5,321 nt of DNA, taken from assembly GCA_009927195.1 (NCBI GenBank), contig RFNL01000224.1, positions 1 to 5,321 of the forward strand, given 5' to 3'. The translations under genes were made by a program, and so were the position numbers. This DNA is from Betaproteobacteria bacterium. Its GTDB lineage: Bacteria > Pseudomonadota > Gammaproteobacteria > Burkholderiales > Burkholderiaceae_C. The notes under the pieces were generated by a model. The model did not search any database. It saw only the letters and a program-made list of their open reading frames with translations, and had not been told where the DNA came from. Every line of letters starts with the position of its first letter. Position 1 is the stretch's first letter. This document shows, in pieces, positions 1-5,321 of the stretch.

Positions 1-1
1 G

Positions 2-451
2 ATCAAATCCCTGGCTGTCAAAGAACAACCGGGCCTGATCATTTTGGGCAAACAAGCGATTGACGACGATTGCAACCAAACCGGTCAAATGCTGGCCGCC
101 TTGACCGATTGGCCACAAGCGACCTTTGCCTCCAAAGTGGAAGTGATCGGCCCTCGGGTGCAAGTCACGCGGGAGGTTGACGGCGGTTTGGAAACCTTGT
201 CGTTGCTCATGCCGGCGGTGATCACCACCGATTTGCGCTTGAACGAGCCGCGTTATGTGACCCTTCCCAACATCATGAAAGCCAAGAAAAAGCCCCTGGA
301 TGTGTTCAAACCCCAAGACCTGGGTGTGGATGTGGCCCCGCGCATCAAGACCTTGAAGGTCAGTGAGCCGCCCAAGCGCAGCGCGGGCATCAAGGTGGCC
401 GATGTGGCCGCGCTGGTGGACAAACTCAAAAACGAAGCAAAGGTGATCTGA
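2..451 (+). CDS. etfB: Electron transfer flavoprotein beta subunit, 3' part
   Basis: This is the C-terminal 149 residues or so of EtfB. The reading frame is open to the left edge, so the start lies outside the window; the family is about 250 residues long. EtfB pairs with EtfA in a soluble cytoplasmic heterodimer that carries electrons from acyl-CoA and other dehydrogenases to ETF:quinone oxidoreductase. The AMP-binding segment GKQAIDDDCNQTGQM is visible near the left end. The classical ETF-beta signature lies at 164-226, starting VTREVDGG and ending PAVIT. It is followed by LNEPRYVTLPNIMKAKKK, the family's recognition loop, whose leucine (in YVTLPN) anchors partner dehydrogenases. The sequence is strikingly close to the mitochondrial/alphaproteobacterial-type (group I) ETF, so a housekeeping beta-oxidation role is likely rather than a bifurcating one. 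The stop TGA at 449-451 is one base before the etfA start, and the etfA ribosome binding site lies within the last etfB codons, which implies translational coupling. Confidence 0.97.
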   Translation: MKSLAVKEQPGLIILGKQAIDDDCNQTGQMLAALTDWPQATFASKVEVIGPRVQVTREVDGGLETLSLLMPAVITTDLRLNEPRYVTLPNIMKAKKKPLDVFKPQDLGVDVAPRIKTLKVSEPPKRSAGIKVADVAALVDKLKNEAKVI

Positions 452-452
452 C

Positions 453-1385
453 ATGCGCGCACTGGTGATAGCCGACCACGACCATCAAACCATCAAGGGT
501 TCGACCCTCAATACCGTCACCGCCGCCTTGGCCTGCGCCCCCGAGGTGCATGTGCTGGTGGCGGGTCACCATGCCTCTGCCGCTGCGGCGGCGGCGGCCC
601 ACATCAAGGGCGTGACCAAGGTGCTGCATGCCGATGCGGCTGGACTGGCCCACGGTTTGGCCGAAAACCTGGCGGCCCAGGTGCTGGCTTTGGCCGATGG
701 GTACACCCACATTTTGTTTCCGGCCACGGCTGGCGGCAAAAATGTGGCACCCCGGGTGGCCGCCAAGCTTGACGTGGGCCAAGTCAGCGACATCACCCGC
801 GTTGACAGCCCCGACACCTTTGAACGACCCATTTATGCGGGCAATGCCATGGCCACGGTACAAGCCACCGATGCGGTCAAGGTCATCACGGTTCGCACCA
901 CGGGCTTTGATGCCGCTGCTCAGCAAGGGGGTGCGGCTGCAGTGGATGTGGTGGCTGCCGTCAACGAATCTGGCAAAAGCCAATACGTGGGCAGTGAAAT
1001 TGCCAAAAATGACCGCCCTGAATTGACCGCCGCCAAAATCATCGTCTCGGGTGGCCGCGCTTTGGGCAGTTCAGAGAAGTTCGATGAAGTGATGACCCCT
1101 TTGGCCGACAAACTGGGTGCGGCCATGGGTGCCAGCCGCGCGGCGGTGGATGCGGGCTATGCCCCCAACGACTGGCAAGTGGGCCAAACCGGCAAGATCG
1201 TGGCGCCTCAGTTGTATGTGGCTTGCGGCATCAGCGGGGCCATCCAGCATTTGGCCGGCATGAAGGACAGCAAGGTCATTGTGGCCATCAACAAAGACCC
1301 CGAAGCACCGATCTTCAGCGTGGCCGACTATGGCCTGGAGGCTGATTTGTTTGCCGCTGTGCCTGAGTTGGTGTCACAGCTTTAA
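453..1385 (+). CDS. etfA: Electron transfer flavoprotein alpha subunit
   Basis: This is a complete 310-residue EtfA, the normal length for the group I family. It is the FAD-carrying subunit of the EtfAB electron carrier. The N-terminal ETF domain covers roughly residues 1-185. The C-terminal FAD domain begins around 195 with SGGRALGSSEKF (199-210), continues with GQTGKIVAP (244-252), and contains the full ETF-alpha signature at residues 254-280 (LYVACGISGAIQHLAG, then VIVAIN). The acidic/aromatic end ADYGLEADLF is also typical. The ATG at 453 is supported by AAGGTGA at 440-446, six bases upstream, and by the one-base gap after etfB. A run of seven alanines (residues 43-49), partly encoded by four GCG codons, sits in the N-terminal domain; it is tolerated variation in a helical region rather than a known motif. 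The gene is followed by a 68-base gap containing a hairpin, then the acyl-CoA dehydrogenase gene. Confidence 0.98.
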   Translation: MRALVIADHDHQTIKGSTLNTVTAALACAPEVHVLVAGHHASAAAAAAAHIKGVTKVLHADAAGLAHGLAENLAAQVLALADGYTHILFPATAGGKNVAPRVAAKLDVGQVSDITRVDSPDTFERPIYAGNAMATVQATDAVKVITVRTTGFDAAAQQGGAAAVDVVAAVNESGKSQYVGSEIAKNDRPELTAAKIIVSGGRALGSSEKFDEVMTPLADKLGAAMGASRAAVDAGYAPNDWQVGQTGKIVAPQLYVACGISGAIQHLAGMKDSKVIVAINKDPEAPIFSVADYGLEADLFAAVPELVSQL

Positions 1386-1404
1386 GCCTTTCACACTGGG
1401 ACTG

Positions 1405-1422
1405 AGACCCGTGCATGGGTCT
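1405..1422 (+). terminator. Hairpin after etfA, possible weak terminator or attenuator
   Basis: AGACCC (1405-1410) and GGGTCT (1417-1422) form a perfect 6-bp stem around the loop GTGCAT, followed by only two further T residues and a G. The position, 20 bases after the etfA stop, suits a terminator or an mRNA 3'-end stabiliser. However, the poor T-tract and short stem make complete termination unlikely, so read-through into the dehydrogenase gene is plausible. Confidence 0.4.
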
Positions 1423-1444
1423 TTGCCGCCCTTGTTTTATGACC

Positions 1445-1448
1445 GAGG
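1445..1448 (+). promoter_or_regulatory. Ribosome binding site that decides the acyl-CoA dehydrogenase start
   Basis: GAGG lies five bases before the ATG at 1454. In-frame ATGs at 1415 and 1439 are less likely starts: the first sits in the hairpin after etfA, and neither has a purine-rich site at good spacing. Starting at 1454 also gives MSYTAPVQDM, which is the usual beginning of this dehydrogenase family. Confidence 0.7.
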
Positions 1449-1453
1449 TACCC

Positions 1454-3232
1454 ATGAGCTACACCGCACCCGTCCAAGACATGCTGTTCAACATGCACCA
1501 CCTGGCTGGCTTGGAGGAAATCGCCAAGATCCCGGGGTTTGAAGACGCGGGTTTGGAGACCGCCCAGGCGGTGTTGGGGGAATGCGCCCGATTCAACCAA
1601 GATGTGTTGGCGCCCCTGAATTGGGAAGGCGACCAAAACCCGTCGTATTGGCGTGAAGGTGTGGTCACCACCACCCCAGGTTTCAAGCAGGCCTATCAAC
1701 AGTACGCACAAGGGGGCTGGCAAGGCTTGCAGCACCCTGCGGAGGTGGGTGGTCAAGCTTTGCCCAAAACCATTGGTGCCGCTTGCGGCGAAATTTTGAA
1801 CGCTGCCAATATGAGTTTTGCCCTGTGTCCTTTGCTGACCGATGGGGCCATCGAGGCCTTGCTGACGGCTGGCAGCGATGCCCTCAAAGCCACCTATTTG
1901 CACAAGCTGGTCAGTGGTGAGTGGACAGGCACGATGAATCTGACTGAACCGCAAGCGGGTTCGGATTTGTCCATGGTCCGCACCTGCGCCGAACCCCAGG
2001 CCGATGGCACCTACAAGGTGTTTGGCACCAAGATCTACATCACCTACGGTGAACACGATATGGCCGACAACATCATCCATTTGGTGTTGGCCCGGGTCGC
2101 AGGTGCACCCGAGGGCGTCAAAGGCATCAGCTTGTTTGTGGTGCCCAAGTTTTTGGTCAACCAGGATGGCAGTTTGGGCCAGCGCAATGATGTGCATTGC
2201 GTGAGCATCGAACACAAAATGGGCATCAAGGCCAGCCCCACTGCAGTGCTGCAATATGGCGACAAAGGCGGTGCCGTGGGCTATTTGGTGGGCCTGGAGA
2301 ATCGCGGCCTGGAGTATATGTTCATCATGATGAACGCCGCCCGCTATGCGGTGGGGGTGCAAGGCATTGCCATTGCCGAACGGGCTTACCAAAAGGCCAC
2401 CCAGTTTGCCCGTGACCGCATCCAAAGCCGACCGGTGGATGGTTCGGTCAAAGCCGCAACTCCCATCATCCATCACCCTGATGTGCGCCGCATGCTCATG
2501 ACCATGCGCGCCTACACCGAAGGTTGCCGGGCGATGGCCGCTGTGGCCGCTGCCGCTTATGACGCCTCGCACCACCATCCCGAGCTTGTGACCAGACAGC
2601 AAAACAAAGCTTTTTACGAGTTTTTGGTGCCTCTGGTCAAAGGCTACAGCACCGAGATGAGTTTGGAAGTCACCTCCTTGGGGGTGCAGGTGCATGGTGG
2701 CATGGGCTTCATCGAGGAAACTGGTGCGGCCCAGTTTTACCGAGACGCCAAGATATTGACCATCTACGAAGGAACCACCGCCATTCAAGCCAATGACCTG
2801 GTGGGACGTAAAACCGCTCGCGATGGTGGGCAAACCGCCAAAGCCATTGCCAGTGAGGTGCAAAACACGGAGCTGGCCCTTCTCACCTTGGGCACAGGTG
2901 CAGCCAAAGCCATGGCCAAGCGCCTGGCCGCCGCCCGTCAAGCCTTTGTCGAGGTGGTGGAATTCATCGTCGAACAATCGGCCCATCATCCCAATGCGGC
3001 ATTTGCGGGCAGCGTGCCATACCTCATGCTGGCCGGTAATGTGATGGCGGGTTGGCAGTTGGCGCGTTCCTATCTGGTGGCGCAAAAGCAGCCTGACGAT
3101 GCGTTCATGAAAGCCAAGGCCGTGACCGCGCGCTTTTATGCCGACCACATTTTGAGCAAAGCACCTGGTTTGCGCGACAGCATTGTGGAAGGTGCTGACA
3201 GTGTGATCGACATGGACCTGGGGTCTTTTTAA
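1454..3232 (+). CDS. Acyl-CoA dehydrogenase, large type with C-terminal extension domain
   Basis: This 592-residue flavoprotein should catalyse alpha,beta-dehydrogenation of an acyl-CoA thioester to the 2-enoyl-CoA, using FAD and passing electrons to EtfAB encoded just upstream. The short N-terminal segment (about 1-35) is typical of the large subfamily. A helical N-terminal domain follows (about 40-160), then the beta domain with TEPQAGSD at 164-171, then the helical domain with NAARYAVGVQG (294-304), FARDRIQSRP and VHGGMGFIEETG (413-424). The predicted catalytic base is Glu439 in IYEGTTAIQ, equivalent to the active-site glutamate of medium-chain acyl-CoA dehydrogenase. Residues from about 465 to 590 form the additional helical domain that separates 590-600-residue enzymes from the 380-residue classical ones. 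Homologues are often labelled 3-methylmercaptopropionyl-CoA dehydrogenase (DmdC) or FadE. The chain-length or substrate class cannot be read from the sequence, so I give no symbol. All key residues are present and the gene appears intact. Confidence 0.95.
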   Translation: MSYTAPVQDMLFNMHHLAGLEEIAKIPGFEDAGLETAQAVLGECARFNQDVLAPLNWEGDQNPSYWREGVVTTTPGFKQAYQQYAQGGWQGLQHPAEVGGQALPKTIGAACGEILNAANMSFALCPLLTDGAIEALLTAGSDALKATYLHKLVSGEWTGTMNLTEPQAGSDLSMVRTCAEPQADGTYKVFGTKIYITYGEHDMADNIIHLVLARVAGAPEGVKGISLFVVPKFLVNQDGSLGQRNDVHCVSIEHKMGIKASPTAVLQYGDKGGAVGYLVGLENRGLEYMFIMMNAARYAVGVQGIAIAERAYQKATQFARDRIQSRPVDGSVKAATPIIHHPDVRRMLMTMRAYTEGCRAMAAVAAAAYDASHHHPELVTRQQNKAFYEFLVPLVKGYSTEMSLEVTSLGVQVHGGMGFIEETGAAQFYRDAKILTIYEGTTAIQANDLVGRKTARDGGQTAKAIASEVQNTELALLTLGTGAAKAMAKRLAAARQAFVEVVEFIVEQSAHHPNAAFAGSVPYLMLAGNVMAGWQLARSYLVAQKQPDDAFMKAKAVTARFYADHILSKAPGLRDSIVEGADSVIDMDLGSF

Positions 3233-3245
3233 TCACTCCCATGCG

Positions 3246-3267
3246 CAAGGGGCCGCCAAGGCCCTTG
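3246..3267 (+). other. Small hairpin in the gap between the dehydrogenase and the flavin oxidoreductase genes
   Basis: CAAGGG (3246-3251) pairs with CCCTTG (3262-3267). After one bulged G, the stem continues as CC (3253-3254) with GG (3260-3261) around the loop GCCAA. No T-tract follows, so it is not a standard intrinsic terminator. It may be an mRNA processing or stability structure, or simply chance in GC-rich DNA. The rest of the 76-base gap holds only the ribosome binding site of the next gene. Confidence 0.3.
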
Positions 3268-3308
3268 ACCAACTCAGCCAATCTCTGGCCTTTCAACAGG
3301 AAAAATCC

Positions 3309-4262
3309 ATGTCCAAACTCCCAGCGGTGCTATCTGGACTGCCATTCCCGGTCATTGGCTCGCCACTGTTCATCATCAGCAACCCCAAATTGGTGATTGC
3401 ACAATGCATCAACGGTGTGGTGGGGGCGATGCCGGCCTTGAATGCCCGGCCTGCCTCGCAGCTCGATGAGTGGCTGGCTGAGATCACCGAGGCCTTGGCT
3501 GCCCATGATCGGGCTCACCCGGAAAACCCGGCCGCTCCGTTTGCCATCAATCAAATTGTGCACAAGAGCAATGACCGCTTGGCGCACGACATGGCCTTGT
3601 GTGTGAAGTACAAGGTGCCGGTGATCATCACCTCCTTGGGTGCGCGCGAAGAGGTCAACCAAGCCGCCCACAGCTACGGTGGGGTGGTGTTGCATGACAT
3701 CATCAACAACAATTTCGCGCACAAGGCCATTGAAAAGGGGGCCGACGGTTTGATCGCTGTGGCAGCTGGCGCTGGCGGTCATGCCAGCGTGAAAAGCCCG
3801 TTTGCCATGGTCCAAGAAATACGCCAATGGTTCGATGGCCCTTTGGCACTGAGCGGCTCGATTGCCAGCGGCGGGGCGATTCTGGCGGCCTTGGCCATGG
3901 GCGCAGACTTCGCCTACATCGGCTCGGCCTTCATTGCCACCGACGAGGCCCGTGCCAGCGACGCGTACAAACAGTGCATCGTCAACAGCAACTCCGACGA
4001 CATCGTCTACAGCAACTTGTTCACGGGCGTGCACGGCAACTACCTGGCCCCTTCCATCCGCAATGCCGGGCTTGACCCTGACAATTTGGCGCAGAGCGAT
4101 CCCAGCAAAATGGACTTTGCGGGTGACAAGACCAAGGCCTGGAAAGACATCTGGGGTTGTGGCCAAGGCATCGGCGCGATCGACAAGGTGCAAAGCACGT
4201 CCGCGTTGATTGCCCAACTCAAGGAGCAATACGCCAGCGCCAAAACCCACTTGCTGGCTTGA
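3309..4262 (+). CDS. Nitronate monooxygenase / 2-nitropropane dioxygenase family FMN oxidoreductase
   Basis: This 317-residue soluble TIM-barrel flavoprotein is at the usual length for the family. The N-terminus, PVIGSPLFIISNP (about 14-26), matches the family's FMN-contacting first strand and loop. GAGGHAS carries His158 at the position of the catalytic histidine of nitronate monooxygenases (AGGHRG in characterised members). GSIASGG (183-189) and IGSAFIAT (204-211) are the FMN phosphate-binding segments. Members oxidise alkyl nitronates with oxygen, reduce quinones with NADH, or act as enoyl reductases, and annotation by family name alone is unreliable. The GHAS version, instead of GHRG, means the substrate is open. 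AGGA at 3298-3301, seven bases upstream, supports the ATG at 3309. The gene lies 76 bases after the acyl-CoA dehydrogenase on the same strand, so co-transcription and a link to acyl-CoA or nitro-acid metabolism are possible but inferred. A strong terminator follows its stop. Confidence 0.9.
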   Translation: MSKLPAVLSGLPFPVIGSPLFIISNPKLVIAQCINGVVGAMPALNARPASQLDEWLAEITEALAAHDRAHPENPAAPFAINQIVHKSNDRLAHDMALCVKYKVPVIITSLGAREEVNQAAHSYGGVVLHDIINNNFAHKAIEKGADGLIAVAAGAGGHASVKSPFAMVQEIRQWFDGPLALSGSIASGGAILAALAMGADFAYIGSAFIATDEARASDAYKQCIVNSNSDDIVYSNLFTGVHGNYLAPSIRNAGLDPDNLAQSDPSKMDFAGDKTKAWKDIWGCGQGIGAIDKVQSTSALIAQLKEQYASAKTHLLA

Positions 4263-4265
4263 ATG

Positions 4266-4293
4266 GCAAAGGCCCCTTCGAAGGGGCCTTTGC
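4266..4293. terminator. Bidirectional intrinsic terminator between converging genes
   Basis: This is a perfect 28-base palindrome. GCAAAGGCCCCTT (4266-4278) pairs with AAGGGGCCTTTGC (4281-4293) around a central CG, in practice a TTCG-type loop on a GC-rich stem. AAA/TTT flanks at the stem base supply a short T run in both directions. It begins four bases after the stop of the plus-strand flavoprotein gene and lies about 20 bases beyond the stop of ppnP on the minus strand, so it can end both transcripts. Confidence 0.88.
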
Positions 4294-4314
4294 GTGGGAG
4301 AAGGGTTTGTGCGT

Positions 4315-4632
4315 TCAACCAAAGTGGCATATGTAGTGGTAGGCCTCATCCACCTTGATCTCAAACGAAGAGTTGGCCGGCACTGAAAACTTGTCGCCTG
4401 GGCCTGCGTGTTGCCAGGCATCGCTACCGGCCAGTTTGTACGTGCAAGCACCCGCCACGCATTCCATGATTTCGGCGGCAGCGGTGTGGAAGGTCAGGTG
4501 CGAGGGCAGCATCACACCCACCGATTTTTTCTCACCAGTGGGCAGCGTTACCGTGTGGCTCACGCACTTGCCGTCAAAAAACACATTGGCTTTGGAAGCG
4601 ACGCTCGCGCCCAGGAGATGCTCGGTCACCAT
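4315..4632 (-). CDS. ppnP: Pyrimidine/purine nucleoside phosphorylase (YaiE/DUF1255 family)
   Basis: This small, 105-residue cytoplasmic protein has a single cupin-like beta barrel. Family members such as E. coli PpnP (YaiE) cleave a broad range of purine and pyrimidine nucleosides with phosphate to give the base and ribose 1-phosphate. Recognisable family blocks are FFDGKCVSHTV (18-28), KSVGVMLPSHLTFHTAAAEIM (from 36), the GACTYKL strand (61-67), DAWQHAGPGDKFSVPANSSFEI (from 71) and the closing YHYICHFG. It is about ten residues longer than E. coli YaiE, through an N-terminal MVTEHLLGAS-type extension. The start at 4632 is chosen because AAAGG lies seven bases upstream and the family core begins soon after. 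The gene starts two bases after the argG stop, so it is probably the second gene of an argG-ppnP transcript. Confidence 0.93.
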   Translation of the reverse strand: MVTEHLLGASVASKANVFFDGKCVSHTVTLPTGEKKSVGVMLPSHLTFHTAAAEIMECVAGACTYKLAGSDAWQHAGPGDKFSVPANSSFEIKVDEAYHYICHFG

Positions 4633-4639
4633 GGTCAGG

Positions 4640-4644
4640 CCTTT
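4640..4644 (-). promoter_or_regulatory. ppnP ribosome binding site inside the end of argG
   Basis: AAAGG on the minus strand lies within the last two sense codons of argG, seven bases before the ppnP ATG. Ribosomes finishing argG would therefore pass directly over the ppnP initiation region, which favours coupled translation. Confidence 0.65.
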
Positions 4645-4972
4645 ATTTTTGCTGCAGTTTTTCGGGCAGGGGTTTTGGCCTTGCGGGCGGCGCGTTCGGT
4701 TTTCAAGTTGCCCGCGATGCGCATGCGCAAGGCGTTGAGTTTGATGAACCCGCCAGCATCGGCCTGGTTGTAGGCACCGCCGTCGTCGTCAAAGGTGGCG
4801 ATGCGGGTGTCAAACAAACTGTCGGTTTTGCTCTCGCGACCCACGCACATGATGGTGCCCTTGTACAGCTTCAAGCGCACCTTGCCGTTGGCGGTGGCTT
4901 GCGAGGCGTCGATCAGGCCTTGCAGCAGCTCGCGCTCGGGGCTGAACCAGTAGCCGTTGTAGATCAGGCGGG

Positions 4973-4978
4973 CAAGCG
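4973..4978 (-). other. Frameshift point in argG (one base missing)
   Basis: On the minus strand the bases read CGC-TT-GCC, where the family has Arg-Tyr-Ala (CGC-TAT-GCC or similar). One added base between 4974 and 4975 would restore the frame from LMPR through ARLIYNGYWF. No heptameric slippery sequence is present at this site. Confidence 0.85.
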
Positions 4979-5321
4979 AGGCATCAGGTCTTCCTTGAGG
5001 GCCAGCACTTCGCGGTCGAGGGTGATGGACTCGATGGCGCGGTGGCCTGCCAGCAAGATGGTGCCGCCAGGGGTTTCGTAGCACCCGCGGCTCTTCATGC
5101 CCACGTAGCGGTTTTCCACCTTGTCCAGGCGGCCGATGCCATGCTTGCCGCCCACGCTGTTGAGCTGGGTCAGCACATTGGCCGGGCTCATGCGCACGCC
5201 GTCAATCGCCACCACGTCGCCGTGCTGGTAGGTGAGTTCGATGATTTGCGGTTTGTTGGGCGCTTTTTTGGGGCTGACGGTGAGACGCCACATGCTGTCT
5301 TTGGGCGCAAAGTTGGGGTCC

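Larger units (their letters stand above)
4635..5321 (-). pseudogene. argG: Argininosuccinate synthase, C-terminal part, interrupted by a one-base frameshift
   Basis: ArgG joins citrulline and aspartate with ATP to make argininosuccinate in arginine synthesis. About 228 C-terminal residues of the roughly 410-residue short-type enzyme are visible; the N-terminus lies beyond the right edge. From the edge the frame reads DPNFAPKDSMWRLTVSP, then ENRYVGMKSRGCYETPGGT (5116-5060), where the Glu and Tyr match family citrulline-binding positions, then REVLALKEDLMPR. It then reaches a premature TGA at 4964-4966 after the aberrant LPA. In the neighbouring frame the protein resumes as ARLIYNGYWFSPERELLQGLIDASQ and continues to RLKLYKGTIMCVGRES, FIKLNALRMRIAGNL and the stop at 4635-4637. 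The two frames join at about 4974-4975, where one base of an expected Tyr (or Phe) codon is missing. Both halves are well conserved. Either the sequence has an error and the gene is intact, or the mutation is recent. The C-terminus is a Lys/Ala/Arg-rich tail. Confidence 0.93.

Noticed and set aside
426..983. Minus-strand open frame of about 185 codons opposite etfA
   Set aside because: It is a shadow of etfA; the composition is low-information and there is no plausible ribosome binding context or homology that I recognise.
1391..3148. Very long open frame (about 585 codons) antisense to the acyl-CoA dehydrogenase gene
   Set aside because: The translation is His/Gly-rich with no recognisable domain, while the plus strand encodes an unmistakable dehydrogenase. 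Long antisense frames are common opposite GC-rich genes with this codon usage.
3265..3290. TTGACC as a possible -35 box for a promoter before the flavin oxidoreductase gene
   Set aside because: No acceptable -10 hexamer lies 16-18 bases downstream, and the bases overlap a hairpin arm.
3330..4451. Open frame of about 373 codons antisense to the flavin oxidoreductase, running across the terminator into ppnP
   Set aside because: It crosses a strong terminator and overlaps two well-supported genes. The predicted product has no family features.
4355..4773. Two plus-strand open frames over ppnP and the end of argG
   Set aside because: They are opposite clearly conserved minus-strand proteins and show no domain of their own.
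4964..4985. Programmed ribosomal frameshifting as an explanation for the split argG
   Set aside because: There is no slippery heptamer or evident downstream structure, ArgG is not known to use recoding, and the missing base falls in an ordinary codon, so error or mutation is simpler.

Overview
The window looks like ordinary chromosomal DNA from a betaproteobacterium, most likely Burkholderiales and possibly Comamonadaceae. The basis is a GC content near 60% by eye, the protein flavour, the etfB-etfA-acyl-CoA dehydrogenase order and the argG-ppnP pairing. This placement is inferred from recognition, not from a search. Coding density is very high, and I see no mobile element, CRISPR array, RNA gene or phage signal.

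Left to right on the plus strand there are four genes. The first is the 3' part of etfB (cut by the window start). Complete etfA follows after one intervening base. Next is a 592-residue acyl-CoA dehydrogenase of the large FadE/DmdC-like type with an extra C-terminal domain. Last is a 317-residue FMN-dependent protein of the nitronate monooxygenase / 2-nitropropane dioxygenase family. The first three form an obvious functional unit: the dehydrogenase oxidises an acyl-CoA and passes electrons to the EtfAB heterodimer, which delivers them through ETF:quinone oxidoreductase to the respiratory chain. The flavin protein may be co-transcribed, but its substrate is unknown. Small hairpins lie in the 68-base and 76-base gaps on either side of the dehydrogenase gene. 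A near-perfect palindromic terminator at 4266-4293 closes the block.

On the minus strand, converging on that terminator, are the 3' part of argG (argininosuccinate synthase, running off the window's right end) and, two bases after its stop, ppnP (pyrimidine/purine nucleoside phosphorylase). The argG reading frame is broken by one missing base at about 4974-4975. Both halves match the family well on either side of the break, so this is either a sequencing/assembly error or a very recent mutation.

I found no convincing undescribed system. The most checkable observation is the argG frameshift. Lesser points are the argG-ppnP coupling, the basic Lys/Ala-rich ArgG tail, the unresolved substrates of the dehydrogenase and the flavin protein, and the intergenic hairpins.
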